Assembly (NCBI RefSeq): GCF_021298855.1
Contig: NZ_JAJTHI010000039.1
Span: forward strand, 28,912 to 92,911
Origin: Gemmatimonas sp.
GTDB lineage: Bacteria; Gemmatimonadota; Gemmatimonadetes; Gemmatimonadales; Gemmatimonadaceae
Direction: 5' to 3'
Length of the DNA stretch: 64,000 nt
Shown: piece by piece, positions 35,008 through 44,315 of the stretch
Layout of the letters: the number at the start of each line of letters is the position of its first letter
Numbering within the stretch: position 1 is the stretch's first letter
Notes under the pieces: model-generated
The model's input: the letters and a program-made list of their open reading frames with translations, nothing else
Databases searched by the model: none
Told to the model about the DNA's origin: nothing
Program-made: the position numbers and the translations under genes

Positions 35008-35533
35008 AGCTGCAGAAGTCGCGCAGTTTGCTCACGTCCACGTCTTCCACCAGCGTCCGTCCCTCGGGCCCCACGATGGTGGTGATGACGGTGTTGGCGG
35101 AGTTCTTCCCTTTGCTGAGCGTGACCAGGTGCTCCTGCCGGCCGCCGGTCTGCAGCCGCGGCCGCTCCTCGAGGAAGACGGCCCGGTCGTGCTGCATGAG
35201 GCACTGCATGATGATGAGCCGCTTCTCCAGCTCGTCCCGCTTGAGCTGGTCCCGGGCCAGCCCCTTGCTGTTGCCCCAGAGCCCCGACATGCCCTGCAGG
35301 TCCTGCGCCTTGACCGCGGCGAGGAACGTTTCCACGGCAGCGCGCCCCGAGGCCGCGCCGACGGTGGTGGGAGCCGCGCCTACCGAGGGGGTGGTCGCGC
35401 CGGGGATGGACAGATCCGTGGAAACCGCCTGACGGGCGCAGGCGCTCGTGAGGAGCCCCCCCGCCAACACCAGCCAGTTCAGATTTCGAGCGCTGCGCAC
35501 CAGGGCCTCCTTGCCTTCGGTGTGATTGTGCAT
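35006..35533 (-). CDS. Small lipoprotein, unknown function
   Basis: A 175-residue lipoprotein with lipobox LLTSAC. After a Thr/Pro/Ser-rich linker comes a helical domain RAAVETFLAAVKAQDLQGMS followed by KRDELEKRLIIMQCLMQHDR and a beta hairpin part, like small NTF2-like or DUF4878-type domains, which is only a fold guess. One further pair of cysteines (in MQCLM and near the end in LRDFCS) could form a disulfide. It is divergent from pdxJ, with a 49-base gap. Confidence 0.6.
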   Translation of the reverse strand: MHNHTEGKEALVRSARNLNWLVLAGGLLTSACARQAVSTDLSIPGATTPSVGAAPTTVGAASGRAAVETFLAAVKAQDLQGMSGLWGNSKGLARDQLKRDELEKRLIIMQCLMQHDRAVFLEERPRLQTGGRQEHLVTLSKGKNSANTVITTIVGPEGRTLVEDVDVSKLRDFCS

Positions 35534-35582
35534 GGGTGTAAGCTACCATCATCGCCCACAGGCCACCTACGTCTCCCCGCCC

Positions 35583-36323
35583 ATGGCTCTTCGATACCAG
35601 CGACTGTACGTCAACATCGATCACGTCGCGACGCTGCGACAGGCGCGGCGTGGCCGCACGCCCGACCCGGTTGCCGCCGCCACCGTCTGCGAGCGCGCTG
35701 GCGCCGATGGCATCACGGCCCACCTGCGCGAAGACCGCCGGCACATCCAGGACGACGACATCACGCGCCTCGCGGCCACGGTCACGACGCTGCTCAATCT
35801 GGAGTGTGCCATAACCGACGACATGCTTCGCCTCGCCGAAACACTTCGGCCCGCTCAGGTAACGCTGGTGCCGGAGCGCCGGGAGGAGATTACCACCGAG
35901 GGTGGGCTGGATGTGGTGCGCCACGAAACGGCGGTGCGGGCGGCCGTGACGCGCCTGAAACAGGTGGGCATCCGCACCAGCCTGTTCATCGACCCCGACG
36001 AGGCGGCGGTGCGGCTGTCGCACGCCGTGGGGGCCGACGCCATCGAGTTGCACACCGGCACGTATGCGCACCATCCCGGGTCGGCGGCGCCGCTGCAGGC
36101 CCTGCGGAGTGCCGCCACCCTGGGGGCCACCCTGGGGCTTGCGGTGCACGCCGGTCATGGGCTGTCGGTGGACAATGTGGGGCCGGTGGCGGCCATTCCG
36201 GAGATCGAAGAGCTCAATATCGGGCACGCGATCGTCGGACGCGCCATCTTTATCGGACTTGATGCGGCGGTGCGGGAAGTGCGGGAGGCCATGGACGAGG
36301 CCCGGGAAGCGGACCGGTTCTGA
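35583..36323 (+). CDS. pdxJ: Pyridoxine 5'-phosphate synthase
   Basis: A 246-residue TIM-barrel enzyme that condenses 1-deoxy-D-xylulose 5-phosphate with 3-amino-2-oxopropyl phosphate, the last ring-forming step of DXP-dependent vitamin B6 synthesis. Motifs are YVNIDHVATLRQARRG, GITAHLREDRRHIQDDD, SLFIDPDE, ELHTGTYA and VHAGHGLSVDNV. The length matches the family. ATG 35583 gives the standard N-terminus; upstream in-frame residues overlap the promoter area. Confidence 0.95.
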   Translation: MALRYQRLYVNIDHVATLRQARRGRTPDPVAAATVCERAGADGITAHLREDRRHIQDDDITRLAATVTTLLNLECAITDDMLRLAETLRPAQVTLVPERREEITTEGGLDVVRHETAVRAAVTRLKQVGIRTSLFIDPDEAAVRLSHAVGADAIELHTGTYAHHPGSAAPLQALRSAATLGATLGLAVHAGHGLSVDNVGPVAAIPEIEELNIGHAIVGRAIFIGLDAAVREVREAMDEAREADRF

Positions 36324-36387
36324 TCGCCCCCTCTCCGCGTGCGTCGTGCCACGATCGCGGTCTGCTCACCCCTCATCTCCAGCACGC

Positions 36388-37395
36388 ATGAGTGCACCCC
36401 AGGCCCTGCTCGAGTTCTTCCAGAAGGAAGCCACGGAGTACCTTGACCGGCTCGAACAGCTGCTCGCGGACGCGCAGGCGCCCGATCCGTCGTCGTTTCT
36501 GACCAGTGCGCGGGCGCTGCGCGGCAGCGCCACCATGACGCGGCTCGAGGGGCTCCCCGACTTCGCCTCCACGCTCGAACGCCTCGCGGCCGGATTGCGC
36601 GACGGGGAACTGCGCTGGGATCAGCGGCTGCATTTCGCCGTGCGCGACGCCATTGCCGAACTGCGGCAGCTGGTGGACCGGGCGCCCGTCTGGGCCGACG
36701 CCGACCAGCGCCGTGCGCGCACGCAGTCGGTGGCGCTGGCCTCGGTGGCCGCCAGATATCTGGCCACCACGTCGCCGGCCGAATCGCCCGTACTCCAGGT
36801 GCAGCCCATTGCGCGCTTCTTCCCCGACGACGGGCTACCGGCCATCGTGCAGCGCAACCCCACGCCTGCCGTCACCATCGGGCAGCGCTTCCGGAGCGAC
36901 ATCGCCGCCGCGGCCGACGGCGTGGCGCGCGAATCGGCGGCCCTGGCCACCAGTCAGGCGGGCCCCTCGCAACTGGCGCTCACCGACGGCGTGCGACGGG
37001 CGCTGCTGGGGCTGGCCGATGTGGCCGACAGCTACGGCGCCACCAGCATTGCCGGGCTGGCGACCCGCATGGCCCGCGCCCCGCTCGACAGCGGCGTGGA
37101 GCGCGCCGGTGTGCAGGCGGTGGCGCAGCTGCTCATGAATCGCGAGCTCACCGACGCGCAGCTGGCGGCGCAGGTGAAACAGGCCAACCTCACCTGGAAC
37201 GGCGCACCGGCCCCCGAGGCCGCCATCGTGTCCATTGAAACCATGCTGTACCGCGGGCACTCGGCCGTGAGCCGTGCGCGCGAGGTCCGCGACCAGCTCA
37301 AGGTACACTGGAAGCGCGGCACGCTTGCGCAACCCGAAGCGCACGCGCTGTTCGAGGAGCTGAGCGACCTGCTCGACCTGGCAGTCACCACCTGA
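36388..37395 (+). CDS. Hpt-like helical protein lacking the phospho-His
   Basis: A 335-residue helical protein. Residues 5-70 match the histidine phosphotransfer (Hpt) fold of CheA-type proteins (FFQKEATEYLDRLEQLLAD, then SARALRGSATMTRLEGL), but the phospho-acceptor His of the usual AHTLKGSA motif is replaced by Arg at position 42. The remaining part has two further helical segments (residues about 165-240 and 245-335) without a recognised domain; there is no CheA kinase core. It could be a degenerate Hpt used as a binding module. It lies 64 bases after pdxJ. Confidence 0.65.
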   Translation: MSAPQALLEFFQKEATEYLDRLEQLLADAQAPDPSSFLTSARALRGSATMTRLEGLPDFASTLERLAAGLRDGELRWDQRLHFAVRDAIAELRQLVDRAPVWADADQRRARTQSVALASVAARYLATTSPAESPVLQVQPIARFFPDDGLPAIVQRNPTPAVTIGQRFRSDIAAAADGVARESAALATSQAGPSQLALTDGVRRALLGLADVADSYGATSIAGLATRMARAPLDSGVERAGVQAVAQLLMNRELTDAQLAAQVKQANLTWNGAPAPEAAIVSIETMLYRGHSAVSRAREVRDQLKVHWKRGTLAQPEAHALFEELSDLLDLAVTT

Positions 37396-37408
37396 TCCGG
37401 TCGCGCGC

Positions 37409-38413
37409 GTGAAGCCAGGCCGGACGGTGGTGGGGTTCCTCCTGAGCGCCCTGTTGCTCTGGTGGACGTTGCGCGACGTGCCCCTCGATGCCGTCTGGAA
37501 CGTGTTGCGTGAGGCGAATGTCTGGCTCTTCGCCCTGTGCACGATCGTCGGCACCAGCATTTTTCCCATGCGGGCGCGCAAATGGCGCCCCATTCTCGAG
37601 CCGGTGGCGGGGCGCCTGCCCTTTGGCCCGCTGTGGCGCAGCACCGCCATCGGCATGATGATGAACAATGTGTTTCCCCTGCGCGCCGGCGAGTTTGCGC
37701 GCGCCTTCGCCCTTTCACGCGAAGTGCCCGCCGTGGCCATGACGAGCGCCCTCGGCTCGCTCGCCGTCGATCGCATCTTCGACGCCCTGGTGGTGTTCCT
37801 GCTCATGTTCGCCGCCATGCTCGACCCGCAGTTCCCTCCCGGGGCCACCATCGCCGGCCGTTCCATGAGCGATGTGGCGGTGGGCGGGGTGGCGCTCGTG
37901 GGGGCGGCGCTCGCGGTGTGCTACGTGATCGTGCTGCGTCCGCAGTTCGTGGTGGGGCTCGCCAGCCGGGTGGCCGGCCGGCTGCTGCCGGCGCGCCGCG
38001 ACCTCATTGTGGGCTTCGTGGAACTGGGCGTGGGCAGTCTCGCCGTGTTGCGCGACACGCGACGCTTTGCCGCCGTCTTCGGCTGGACGCTGCTGCATTG
38101 GCTTACCCACGCGCTGGCGCTCTGGCTGGGGTTCGAAGCGGTGGGGATCGAGGCGCCGCTCAGCGCCGCGCTGTTCCTGCAGGGCGTGCTGGCCATTGGC
38201 GTGGCCGTGCCCAGTTCGCCCGGCTTCTTCGGGGTGTTCGAAGCGGCGGCCAGTGTGGGGCTCACCGTGTATGGCGTGCCCAAGGAGCTCGCGGTGAGCT
38301 GGGCGCTGGGCTACCACCTGCTCACCTTCGTGCCCATCACCGTGCTTGGCGCGCTGTACTTCGCGCGCGTGGGCCTTCGTGTGCGCGACGTGACGCAGGC
38401 GCAGGCTCGCTGA
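37409..38413 (+). CDS. Flippase-like (LPG synthase TM / UPF0104) membrane protein
   Basis: A 334-residue protein with about eight predicted helices of the lysylphosphatidylglycerol synthase membrane-domain family (UPF0104). Family features are RARKWRPILEPVAG, the MMNNVFPLRAGEFARAFAL segment in which PLRAGE is diagnostic, the VDRIFD motif, and the late PSSPGFFGVFEAAA segment. No aminoacyl-transferase domain is attached. Relatives are thought to move lipids or lipid-linked sugars; this is inference. The start is GTG at 37409, 13 bases after the Hpt-like gene. Confidence 0.85.
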   Translation: MKPGRTVVGFLLSALLLWWTLRDVPLDAVWNVLREANVWLFALCTIVGTSIFPMRARKWRPILEPVAGRLPFGPLWRSTAIGMMMNNVFPLRAGEFARAFALSREVPAVAMTSALGSLAVDRIFDALVVFLLMFAAMLDPQFPPGATIAGRSMSDVAVGGVALVGAALAVCYVIVLRPQFVVGLASRVAGRLLPARRDLIVGFVELGVGSLAVLRDTRRFAAVFGWTLLHWLTHALALWLGFEAVGIEAPLSAALFLQGVLAIGVAVPSSPGFFGVFEAAASVGLTVYGVPKELAVSWALGYHLLTFVPITVLGALYFARVGLRVRDVTQAQAR

Positions 38414-38450
38414 CCGTCGTATCGTTCGACCCGACTCTCTCCCCGACAGC

Positions 38451-39353
38451 GTGAGCGCCTTTTCCTCCGGTCCCCTGCGCGTCGAACGCGCCCATGCCAA
38501 GGTCAATCTCCTGTTGCGCATCCTGGCGCGCGAAGCAGGCGGCTACCATGGTATCGAAACCCTCTTCCAGCGACTCGACCTGCACGACCGGGTGTCCGTG
38601 GCGGTGAACGACCATCCGGGCGTGCTGCAGTGTGACGGCCCGGGCATGCCGCCGCTGGGGCTGGGCCCCCCGGAGCAGAACCTCGCGTGGCGCGCAGCCA
38701 CCGCCTATTGCGATGCCGCCAACTGGCAGACGGGGTGGCAGATTGCCATCGAGAAGCACATTCCCGTGGGCGGAGGACTCGGTGGCGGCAGCGCCGATGC
38801 CGCTGCGGTCCTGCGTGCCCTCGAGGCGCTGTGCCCGAAGCCGCTGGGCGCGGCGCGGCTGCAGGAAATTGCCGGGTCGCTGGGCGCCGATGTGCCGTTC
38901 ATGGTGTGCGACATCCCGCTGGCCTGGGCGTGGGGGCGCGGTGACCGGCTGCTGCCGCTCCCCCCGCTGCCTCCCATGGCGGTCACGCTGGTGACCTTCG
39001 CCGAGGGGGTAAACACGGGGGCGGCGTACGGGGCGTTCGCCCGGGCGCGCGAGGCGAGCGGGGAGTCGGTACGCGCCTGGGCCTACCCGCCGGACGCGTT
39101 TGCGTCGTGGAAGCGCGTGGCGTCGCTGGCGGCCAACGATTTCGAGCAGGTGGTGCCGACGCTCCATTCCGGCGTGGCGGCGGTGCTGCCGGTGCTGCGC
39201 GACGAAGCAGCGCGACTGCGGGCCAACGGCCACGTGGCCATGGCGCTCATGAGCGGCAGCGGCGCAACCTGCTTTGTGCTCCACCCGCCAGAGGTGCGCG
39301 TGGACGTGTCGGCGCCCTCGGGGGGAACGGTGGTGCGCACGGGTACCAGCTGA
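38451..39353 (+). CDS. ispE: 4-diphosphocytidyl-2-C-methyl-D-erythritol kinase
   Basis: A 300-residue GHMP kinase of the MEP isoprenoid pathway that phosphorylates CDP-ME. The N-terminal [20 protein letters not shown], the ATP-binding loop [20 protein letters not shown], and the C-terminal [13 protein letters not shown] are typical. The start is GTG at 38451. It lies 37 bases after the flippase-like gene. A possible imperfect hairpin after the gene (39363-39398, CCCGCCA...GGCGGG) may end transcription. Confidence 0.92.
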   Translation: MSAFSSGPLRVERAHAKVNLLLRILAREAGGYHGIETLFQRLDLHDRVSVAVNDHPGVLQCDGPGMPPLGLGPPEQNLAWRAATAYCDAANWQTGWQIAIEKHIPVGGGLGGGSADAAAVLRALEALCPKPLGAARLQEIAGSLGADVPFMVCDIPLAWAWGRGDRLLPLPPLPPMAVTLVTFAEGVNTGAAYGAFARAREASGESVRAWAYPPDAFASWKRVASLAANDFEQVVPTLHSGVAAVLPVLRDEAARLRANGHVAMALMSGSGATCFVLHPPEVRVDVSAPSGGTVVRTGTS

Positions 39354-39519
39354 TGTCCGGCCCCCGCCAATGACGACGCCGGCTTCCGTCGTGGCGGGCG
39401 GACGCTCCAGGCTCGGCGCGAAGGATCACCGCGAGCGGAATCCCCCCTCACGCGCGCGAGGTTTCCACCCCAGACTCAAGGGGTTGGTGCAACCCGTCTC
39501 TCCCACCTTCGGAGTACGC

Positions 39520-39987
39520 ATGGCCGCCGCCCCCATCTCCCTCACCGTCAACGGCACGCGTCGCCACTTTGCGGGTGATCCGTCCATGCCCCTGCTCTGG
39601 TACCTGCGCGACGAACTCGCGCTCACGGGCACCAAGTATGGATGCGGCATCGCACAGTGTGGTGCCTGCACGGTGCACGTAAACGGGGCTCCCGTGCGGG
39701 CCTGCCAGCGGCGCATGCAGACGCTCGAGGGAGCCGCGGTCACTACCATCGAAGGATTGCACCCCGACGGCGCGCATCCGCTGCAGCAGGCGTGGCGCAC
39801 CATCGATGTCCCGCAGTGCGGCTTTTGCCAGGCCGGGCAGATCATGCAGGCCGCCACGCTGCTCGCGCGCACCCGCACGCCAAGTGATGCCGAGATCGAC
39901 GCGGCCATGACCGGGCACCTCTGCCGCTGCGGGACCTACCCGCGAATCCGGGCGGCCATCAAGGCCGCGGCGGAGCAGTCGCGATGA
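39520..39987 (+). CDS. [2Fe-2S] subunit of xanthine dehydrogenase-family oxidoreductase
   Basis: A 155-residue small subunit of a molybdenum hydroxylase of the isoquinoline 1-oxidoreductase (IorA) type. It has the plant-ferredoxin cluster motif [15 protein letters not shown] with a later Cys (RACQRR), and the second cluster motif CGFCQAGQ ... CRCGTYPRI. It passes electrons from the molybdenum site to an acceptor. A GGAG sequence 5 bases before ATG 39520 sets the start. Its stop overlaps the large-subunit start by 4 bases. No FAD subunit gene is present, as in IorAB. Confidence 0.9.
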   Translation: MAAAPISLTVNGTRRHFAGDPSMPLLWYLRDELALTGTKYGCGIAQCGACTVHVNGAPVRACQRRMQTLEGAAVTTIEGLHPDGAHPLQQAWRTIDVPQCGFCQAGQIMQAATLLARTRTPSDAEIDAAMTGHLCRCGTYPRIRAAIKAAAEQSR

Positions 39988-42386
39988 GCGCGCGCCGGAG
40001 TCTCCCGTGGTTGGCGTTGCCCCCGGTGAATCCTGGCGACGCCGGTCCACTCCCCGAGGGGCGCGGCGATGGCACGCGCCATCCGCAGCGACGCGATTTC
40101 CTCAAGCTGCTGGGCACCGGTGGCCTGCTGGTGGCGGCCAGCGCGGTGGGTGTGCGGCGGCTCGAGGCGTCCAGCGGGGGCTTCACCGTTGACCACGCCG
40201 ACGACCGCGCGGAGCCGTGGGAACCGCACGCCTACGTGCGCCTCGATGAAGACGGGACGGTCACGATCATCTGTCACCGGTCGGAGATGGGTCAGGGCAT
40301 TCGCACGACCATGCCCATGATCATCGCCGACGAAATGGAAGCCGATTGGAGCAAGTGCCGTGTCGTACAGGCCGACGGCGACGAGCCGAAGTACGGCAGC
40401 CAGAACACCGATGGGTCCACCAGCATCCGCGACTTCCTGGCCAAGTATCGAGAGGCGGGGGCGACCGTACGCGCCCTGCTCGAGGATGCCGCCGCCGCCG
40501 AGTGGGGCGTGCCCGCGGCACAGGTCCGCGCGAGGAACGGCGATGTCGTGCACGTCACCAGCGGCCGCACGAAGGCGTTCGGCGCGCTGGTGGCGACGGC
40601 CCGTACGGTGGCCATGCCGTCGGCGTCGCGCGTGCGGATCAAGTCGCCGGCCGAGCGCCGGTGGCAGGGAAAGCGCATGCCGTCGATCGACCTCGTCCCG
40701 ATGACGACCGGGACGGCCGTGTACGGTGCCGACGTGTCGCTGCCCGGCATGAAGGTGGCCGTCATCGCGCGGCCGCCGGTGTGGGGCGGTACCGTGGCGA
40801 CGGTCGATGATGCGCTCGCCCGCACCGTACCGGGCGTCGAACGCATTGTCCGCATTCCGGCCTCGCCGATGCCCGGTGGCTATCTGCCGCTGGGCGGGGT
40901 GGCCGTCATCGCGGCCAACACCTGGGCCGCCATGAAGGGGCGCGACGCGCTGCGCATCACGTGGAACGACGGCCCGAACGCCTCGTATAACAGCACGGCC
41001 TACAAGGCGACGCTGCAGCAGGCCGTGCGCCAGCCCGGCGCGGCCGGACGCACCAGCGGCGACGTCGGTCGCGGGCTCGCGTCTGCCGCCAGGCGGGTGT
41101 CGGCGGAGTACTACATGCCGCACCTCGCGCACGCGCAGATGGAGCCGTTGGCGGCCGTGGCCCGCGTGGCGAACGGCAAGGCCGAAGTGTGGGCCCCCAC
41201 CCAATCGCCAATGGATGCGCGCAAGACGATTGCGCAGTATCTCCAGCTCGACGTGGCGAACGTCACGGTGCACGTGACGCTGCTAGGTGGCGGGTTCGGC
41301 CGGAAATCCAAGCCCGACTTCGTGTGTGAAGCGGCGTATCTGTCGCGAGAAGTCGGGGCGCCGGTCCGGGTGCAATGGACCCGTGAAGACGATCTCCGCC
41401 ACTCCTACCTGCATTCGCCGGCGGCGCATCGCCTCGAGGCCGGACTCGACGCCAACGGCACGGTGGTCGCGTGGCGCCACCGGTCGGCCTATCCCGCCAT
41501 CGGCGCCACCTTCGCCCCCAACGTGGCGGGCGCTGAGCCCGACGAGCTCACCAACGGGGCGAGCGACCTCCCATTCGACATTCCCAATCTGCAGGTGGAG
41601 ATCTGTCCGGCGGTGGCCCACACGCGCATCGGGTGGTTTCGCAGCGTGAACGCCATCCACCATGGCTTCGCGATCGGCTCGTTCGTCGACGAACTCGCGC
41701 GGGCGGCGGGGAAGGATCCTGCCCAGTTCCTGCTGTCGCTCATCGGGCTGGATCGTCGCGTGGATCTCTCTGCGGCGGGCCTCGTGAAACCCGCCAGCAA
41801 CTACGGGGCGAACTGGACCGACCACCCGCTCGACTCGGCACGCGCCCGGCGCGTGGTGGAGTTGGCGATCGACAAGAGCGGCTGGCGTGGCCCGGCCCTG
41901 CCGCGCGGAAAGGGGCGCGGCATTGCCGTGCATCGCAGCTTCCTCTCGTACGTGGCGGTGGTGGTGGAGGTGGAGGTGCTCCCCGACGGGACCGTGCTGG
42001 TGCCCAGGGCCACCGTGGCGGTCGATGCCGGGTTCGTCGCCAACCCCGACCGCGCGCGCGCGCAGATGGAGGGAGCGGTGATCATGGCGATGAGCAACGT
42101 GCTGGCCAGCGAGGTGACTTTCGCCAACGGACGGGTGGTGCAGTCGAACTTCCGCGACTACGGGGTGGCGCGCATGCGGGCCGCCCCGCGCATGGTGGAC
42201 GTGCACCTTGTCGACAGCGAAGCCCTGCCGGGCGGGATCGGCGAACCGGGCGTCCCCCCCGCGTGTGGCGCGATCGCCAACGCGATCTTCGCCGCGACGG
42301 GCATTCGCGTGCGCGAACTCCCGGTGGCTCGCCAACTGGCGGGGTGGTCAACGCGTCGCGAAGTCGGGGACGCCCCGGGCGATTGA
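39984..42386 (+). CDS. Tat-exported molybdopterin subunit, IorB-like
   Basis: An 800-residue molybdopterin-binding subunit of the xanthine dehydrogenase family. A long N-terminus of about 35 residues precedes the Tat motif [19 protein letters not shown], so the complex is probably periplasmic. Family motifs include [31 protein letters not shown], and the C-terminal [18 protein letters not shown] with the catalytic Glu. The substrate is unknown; relatives oxidise N-heterocycles or aldehydes. It forms a two-gene operon with the preceding subunit, which would be exported by hitchhiking because it has no signal of its own. Confidence 0.9.
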   Translation: MSARRSLPWLALPPVNPGDAGPLPEGRGDGTRHPQRRDFLKLLGTGGLLVAASAVGVRRLEASSGGFTVDHADDRAEPWEPHAYVRLDEDGTVTIICHRSEMGQGIRTTMPMIIADEMEADWSKCRVVQADGDEPKYGSQNTDGSTSIRDFLAKYREAGATVRALLEDAAAAEWGVPAAQVRARNGDVVHVTSGRTKAFGALVATARTVAMPSASRVRIKSPAERRWQGKRMPSIDLVPMTTGTAVYGADVSLPGMKVAVIARPPVWGGTVATVDDALARTVPGVERIVRIPASPMPGGYLPLGGVAVIAANTWAAMKGRDALRITWNDGPNASYNSTAYKATLQQAVRQPGAAGRTSGDVGRGLASAARRVSAEYYMPHLAHAQMEPLAAVARVANGKAEVWAPTQSPMDARKTIAQYLQLDVANVTVHVTLLGGGFGRKSKPDFVCEAAYLSREVGAPVRVQWTREDDLRHSYLHSPAAHRLEAGLDANGTVVAWRHRSAYPAIGATFAPNVAGAEPDELTNGASDLPFDIPNLQVEICPAVAHTRIGWFRSVNAIHHGFAIGSFVDELARAAGKDPAQFLLSLIGLDRRVDLSAAGLVKPASNYGANWTDHPLDSARARRVVELAIDKSGWRGPALPRGKGRGIAVHRSFLSYVAVVVEVEVLPDGTVLVPRATVAVDAGFVANPDRARAQMEGAVIMAMSNVLASEVTFANGRVVQSNFRDYGVARMRAAPRMVDVHLVDSEALPGGIGEPGVPPACGAIANAIFAATGIRVRELPVARQLAGWSTRREVGDAPGD

Positions 42387-42402
42387 GTGACCGACGTGGG
42401 GG

Positions 42403-42429
42403 CGGCCGAATTGGCCGGGAGTTCGGCCG
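42403..42429. terminator. Hairpin between convergent genes
   Basis: CGGCCGAA (42403-42410) pairs perfectly with TTCGGCCG (42422-42429) around an 11-base loop. It lies between the ends of the molybdenum hydroxylase and cyanophycinase-like genes. There is no U-tract. Confidence 0.4.
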
Positions 42430-42458
42430 TACCGTTCTCCCGGCGCGCGAGCTGGTGA

Positions 42459-43391
42459 TCAGCGGGGCAACTGCGCGCGACCGGTGGCAGGATTGAACGT
42501 GCTGCCGGCTGGAAGCAGGTGCAGGCGGGCACCACCGGCGCCCAGCACGGGCGCGGCGGCGGCGGTGCGCTGGGCCTCTCGGGCATCCACCACGAGCACG
42601 GCGCTCGCGCCTTCCACGCGCCACTGGCCGTTGGGCTCCACGATCAGGGCGGTGCCTTCGTCGATGCCCACGCCCAGGTGCGGTGGCGTGGCCAGCACGA
42701 GGCTGAGCAGGCGGTTGTGCCGCTTGCGGCGCAGAAAGTGCTGGTCCACGATGGCGGTCGTGAGATAGCCGAAGCCACTGTCCACCGCCACGCTGCCGCG
42801 CTCCACGCGCGTCCAGGCCTCGCTGGTGTCGCGCCGTGTGCCCAGTTCATCGCCGGTGATCATGGGCGTGGACAGCACCGCCGCGCCGGCCGATGTGCCC
42901 CCGATGACCGCCCCCGCCTCGTAGCGCGCGCGAATGGCCCGCTCGGTGCGCGTCCCGCGCAACACCGCGGTGAGCCGGTTCTGATCACCGCCGCCGAACC
43001 ACACCGCCGTGGCGCCATCGAGCAGCCGCGCCACGCTGTCGGTATTGGCCTGCTCGCGGGTGATCCACACGTTGCGCGCCTCGGCGCCCATGGTGCGAAA
43101 ACGCGCCGCGCTGGACTCGCCGCTGCGCTCTCCCGACGCACTCGCCATGGCAAACACCACGATCCGCGCCTTCGCTCCACCGGCGCGGGTCACGAAATCC
43201 TGTACCAGCGAGAGCGGCTGCGTGCCGCCCCCCACGATGAACAGGGTGCCACGACCGGTGGATGCTCCAGGGGCAGACGCTGAGACCTGGGGCGTCGCGG
43301 CAGGGGGTGACGGGGTGCGCGCACAAGCGGCCGACAGGAGCAGGACTCCCGCCAGCCGCCAGTGCATGGCCTTCAGACACGCTCGATGCAT
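42459..43391 (-). CDS. Cyanophycinase-like serine peptidase, lipoprotein
   Basis: A 310-residue S51-family protein. The nucleophile motif [11 protein letters not shown], the early [25 protein letters not shown] and [16 protein letters not shown] are all cyanophycinase hallmarks. A lipobox (LLLSAAC) follows the signal peptide, so the mature protein is tethered outside the cytoplasm. Exported relatives act on cyanophycin or other isoaspartyl peptides; the substrate here is unknown. ATG 43391 or 43367 can both serve as start; the shorter gives a more compact lipoprotein signal. Confidence 0.87.
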   Translation of the reverse strand: MHRACLKAMHWRLAGVLLLSAACARTPSPPAATPQVSASAPGASTGRGTLFIVGGGTQPLSLVQDFVTRAGGAKARIVVFAMASASGERSGESSAARFRTMGAEARNVWITREQANTDSVARLLDGATAVWFGGGDQNRLTAVLRGTRTERAIRARYEAGAVIGGTSAGAAVLSTPMITGDELGTRRDTSEAWTRVERGSVAVDSGFGYLTTAIVDQHFLRRKRHNRLLSLVLATPPHLGVGIDEGTALIVEPNGQWRVEGASAVLVVDAREAQRTAAAAPVLGAGGARLHLLPAGSTFNPATGRAQLPR

Positions 43392-43445
43392 GAATTCGGG
43401 GAAAGAGGATCGTTCAGACTATGCCTCACCCCGCCACTTCGCCAC

Positions 43446-43889
43446 CTACCGCCCCGTCACCGCGATCACCTTGCCCTTCGCCTGCGGCAACTTGGGCAGC
43501 GTGACCGTGAGAATGCCCTTGTCGAAGCTGGCCGTGATGTGGTCCATGTCGACCGTGCGCGGCAGGGCGAACGACCGCTGGAACGCACCATAGAAGCGCT
43601 CCGACAGGTAGTAGTTCTTCGCCGGGGGCGAGTCGGTCAGTTCCTGCTCCTTCTCCCCGGCAATCGTGAGCACGTTGTTGTCGATCGTGATCTTGAGCGC
43701 CTTTTCCTCGATGCCCGGCAGCTCGGCCGTGAGCACCATCACCTCGTTCGTCTCCGACACCTCCACCGCCGGCATCCAGCTGCCATTGGAGGCAAGGGTG
43801 AACGGGTCGTCGAACATGCGACGCAAATAGCTGGAAAACACGTCGTCGGCAACGCGCGGGCTCGGGACTTTTCTGGTCAACGTGGACAT
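43446..43889 (-). CDS. Hsp20 / alpha-crystallin family small heat-shock protein
   Basis: A 147-residue ATP-independent holdase. The alpha-crystallin domain spans about residues 40-145, with VMVLTAELPGIEEKALKITI, RFYGAFQRSFALP and the conserved end ASFDKGILTVTLPK. The N-terminal arm is short, and the C-terminus lacks a clear IXI motif (KVIAVTGR). An AGGAGG Shine-Dalgarno lies 4 bases before the ATG, one of the strongest in the window. No CIRCE or sigma32-like element was recognised upstream. Confidence 0.94.
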   Translation of the reverse strand: MSTLTRKVPSPRVADDVFSSYLRRMFDDPFTLASNGSWMPAVEVSETNEVMVLTAELPGIEEKALKITIDNNVLTIAGEKEQELTDSPPAKNYYLSERFYGAFQRSFALPRTVDMDHITASFDKGILTVTLPKLPQAKGKVIAVTGR

Positions 43890-44064
43890 ACGGCCTCCTG
43901 TACGGCAGTCGGGGTGTAAGTGCGGGGACCCTCGCGAATGCCGACAACATGCGACCGTGCAACGCGCGGCGAATCGGTGATTACTCCGACCGCACGTGAG
44001 GGGGACCCAGACACGAACTCGGCGGGAGCTGCGGAGGGGCTGCGGGGGGCTGCGCGAAACTGCG
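43890..44064. other. Upstream region of hsp20
   Basis: 175 bases that should hold the hsp20 promoter, reading leftward. No convincing promoter pair or gene is visible. The right end grades into G-rich sequence adjoining the repeat cluster. Confidence 0.4.
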
Positions 44065-44315
44065 TTAAGGGACGGGCGTTACGAGTTGCCACCTGACTGT
44101 ACGGCGCAGGCCGTCTCCGCTGGCGCCGTGTGGTTGGGGGGCAACCCCTTACGCCCTCGCACTAGACGCTTCCCCTGCTGGCGCCGTGTGGTTGGGGGGC
44201 AACCCCTTACGCCCTCCCACTCAACGCTTCTCCTGCTGGCGCCGTGTGGTTGGGGGGCAACCCCTTACGCCCTCCCACTCAACGCTTCTCCCGCCGCCAA
44301 CGGCGGCGCTCCCCC
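44065..44315. repeat. Repeat cluster: 58-bp tandem units plus one inverted unit
   Basis: Three units of 58 bases begin at 44119, 44177 and 44235 (each starting GCTGGCGCCGTGTGG); the last is cut near 44292 and runs into a hairpin CCGCCGCCAACGGCGGCG that ends at the stop of the DUF5916 gene. A related unit in opposite orientation lies at about 44071-44106 (GTTGCCACCTGACTGTACGG). Each unit holds the small stem GGTTG/CAACC. The same sequence family forms the palindrome at 46551-46707. Confidence 0.85.

Noticed and set aside
39984..42386. Complete three-subunit xanthine dehydrogenase
   Set aside because: No FAD-binding subunit is present, and the layout is the two-subunit IorAB type.
44119..44292. 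CRISPR array
   Set aside because: The 58-base units are nearly identical end to end with no unique spacers, and no cas genes are in the window.
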